From contig JAKEHD010000774.1 of the NCBI GenBank assembly GCA_022615215.1, positions 1 to 5,990 on the forward strand: a stretch of DNA of 5,990 bases, given 5' to 3'. A program made the position numbers and the translations under genes. Positions 5,126 through 5,990 of the stretch are shown here, in pieces. The notes under the pieces were generated by a model. It saw only the letters and a program-made list of their open reading frames with translations, had not been told where the DNA came from and did not search any database. This stretch comes from Blastocatellia bacterium (GTDB taxonomy: Bacteria > Acidobacteriota > Blastocatellia > UBA7656). Each line of letters begins with the position of its first letter. Position 1 is the first letter of the stretch.

Positions 5126-5761
5126 TTACCGCTTTACATCTGTTATCACTCTGGCCTCTGTGGCCTTGAAGCCTGTTGAGTCAATGGCAGATCGAATAGC
5201 ATCAAGGCCAATAGCTGTCGGGTCGTAAACGACTACCGCCTGGCCCTTTTCATAAGAAACATCGGCCGACTTCACTCCGGGTACTTTGGCCAACACGCTT
5301 TGCACGCTGAATGCGCACGAGCCGCAAGTCATACCGCTGATCATGACGATCGCTGATGCTTCACTTGGATTTGCAATATCGCCGGAAGAACTCCGATTGG
5401 TTGCAGGAGCGCTCGTTTGCGTTTGAGCTTTGAGAAGCGCGCCGGAATAGTATGGGAAAGCCGCAAAGGCTATAACGACGATCGTCGCGAGCCAGAGTAT
5501 GATCTTGCTTGTGCGGCTTGGGCCATCCGCCTTGCACTTTCCGTCTTCGCATCTGACCTCACGTTTCCGGTATGTCAGGTAGAATGCTCCGGCAAGCAAC
5601 AACGCGGTTACTCCGATGAGGTAAGGCCGCAACGCCTCAAAAATAGCGCCTGCGCCGAATGCGCCCAGCCCCAGTACGACCGCCAGGAGCGGCCCAATGC
5701 AACAGAGACTTGCAGCAACAGCCGAAGCTATCGCCCCTCCCAATACAGCTTTATCTTTCAT
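5126..5761 (-). CDS. merTP: MerT-MerP fusion mercuric ion transporter (MerTP)
   Basis: This 211-residue protein joins a MerT-type inner-membrane Hg(II) importer to a MerP-type HMA domain. Helix 1 (about 6-28) carries the vicinal pair LCCIGP (C20, C21), helix 2 spans about 43-63, the cytoplasmic loop has C71 and C76 (RCEDGKC), and helix 3 spans 85-105. A Ser/Thr-rich linker (110-137) leads to the HMA domain with GMTCGSC (C146, C149), ending DSTGFKATEA. All three MerT Cys sites plus the MerP site are intact, so the expected path is periplasmic HMA to the helix-1 pair to the cytoplasmic loop. The ATG at 5761 is chosen because GGAGG lies 7 nt upstream and the protein then begins at the usual MerT position; an in-frame start farther upstream (5857) would add a non-homologous basic tail inside the merR gene. 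The start overlaps the merR end by 11 bp. Confidence 0.9.
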   Translation of the reverse strand: MKDKAVLGGAIASAVAASLCCIGPLLAVVLGLGAFGAGAIFEALRPYLIGVTALLLAGAFYLTYRKREVRCEDGKCKADGPSRTSKIILWLATIVVIAFAAFPYYSGALLKAQTQTSAPATNRSSSGDIANPSEASAIVMISGMTCGSCAFSVQSVLAKVPGVKSADVSYEKGQAVVVYDPTAIGLDAIRSAIDSTGFKATEARVITDVKR

Positions 5762-5990
5762 CCTTTTTCCTCCGTTTCTTTCTTGAAGTTTTTTTCGCGC
5801 TGGTGAAGAGGCGCGAGGACGGATTCGCCTCATGGACGGAAGAAAGTGAAATATCAAACAGCGCAGGGCAGCGGTCTCTTCGTCCGTCCGCGAGGGCCTC
5901 TTCGCACTCTTCGAGATAGGCGGCCAAGCGAAGTCGAAAGGCGCGCATCTCAGCCATCCGCGCGTCCATATCTTCGAGCTTCGATTTCAG
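5751..5990 (-). CDS. MerR-family metal-responsive transcriptional regulator, C-terminal part only
   Basis: The last 79 residues are visible; the N-terminal helix-turn-helix lies beyond the right edge. The reading frame is open to the edge and starts within the long dimerisation helix (LKSKLEDMDARMAEMRAFRLRLAAYLEEC). It is followed by the metal-binding loop and CPAL, as in MerR, CadR and ZntR-like regulators. Two cysteines are seen at visible residues 29 and 41 (C-x11-C). MerR of Tn501 has C117 and C126, so this loop is about 3 residues longer. The third MerR Cys would be outside the window. After CPAL the protein continues for 35 residues and ends in an extremely basic tail (KKTSRKKRRKKDER), which is unusual. 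Being first in the operon and overlapping merTP, it is probably autoregulated; the operator is outside the window. Metal specificity cannot be fixed. Confidence 0.82.
   Translation of the reverse strand: MKSKLEDMDARMAEMRAFRLRLAAYLEECEEALADGRRDRCPALFDISLSSVHEANPSSRLFTSAKKTSRKKRRKKDER
5769..5773 (-). promoter_or_regulatory. Strong ribosome binding site of merTP inside the merR 3' end
   Basis: GGAGG on the minus strand, 7 nt before the merTP ATG at 5761. It lies within the coding sequence for the basic C-terminal tail of the MerR-like protein and decides the merTP start, implying coupled translation of the two genes. Confidence 0.85.

Noticed and set aside
5762..5857. Extended N-terminus for MerTP from the in-frame ATG at 5857
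   Set aside because: The extra 32 residues overlap merR coding sequence and are not MerT-like; the ATG at 5761 has a strong GGAGG site and gives the normal MerT start.

Overview
All recognisable genes in this window lie on the minus strand, head to tail from the right edge to the left. They form a mercury-resistance-like (mer) cluster followed by an ECF sigma factor / anti-sigma factor pair. In transcription order: the C-terminal part of a MerR-family metal regulator (cut by the right edge); a MerT-MerP fusion transporter; a small MerF-like membrane protein with two Cys pairs; a Cys-rich CopZ-type iron-sulfur/zinc metallochaperone; a secreted MerP-like HMA protein; a TlpA/ResA-like thioredoxin lipoprotein; a MerA/glutathione-reductase-like flavoprotein disulfide reductase; an ECF sigma factor; and a membrane anti-sigma factor ending in a periplasmic HMA-like domain.

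The organism is probably a Gram-negative, diderm bacterium of moderate GC content: there is a secreted MerP, a lipobox-bearing TlpA protein and a transmembrane ECF anti-sigma factor. A taxon cannot be fixed from the window. Acidobacteriota-like environmental lineages are a guess from general gene style only.

Region by region: 5751-5990 is the merR end, overlapping the merTP start by 11 bp. 4764-5761 holds the two membrane uptake proteins, separated by 74 bp with a strong small hairpin. 4164-4727 is the Fe-S chaperone, followed by a 109-bp gap. 1769-4054 is a tight merP-tlpA-reductase block with gaps of 32 and 13 bp. A 117-bp gap, the best candidate for a second promoter, precedes sigma (1064-1651) and anti-sigma (84-1061), which are only 2 bp apart. 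1-83 is intergenic.

Working model (inference): MerP-like and MerTP/MerF-like proteins capture a thiophilic metal, most likely Hg(II), and move it inward. The CopZ-like protein may receive or buffer it in the cytoplasm, TlpA may keep envelope cysteines reduced, and the flavoprotein reduces Hg(II) or a low-molecular-weight disulfide. MerR reads cytoplasmic metal, while the anti-sigma factor may read periplasmic metal through its own HMA-like domain. The most unusual points are that HMA-tailed anti-sigma factor and the fact that the reductase is not a canonical MerA: it lacks the NmerA domain, the C-terminal Cys pair and the His-Pro...Glu motif of glutathione reductases.
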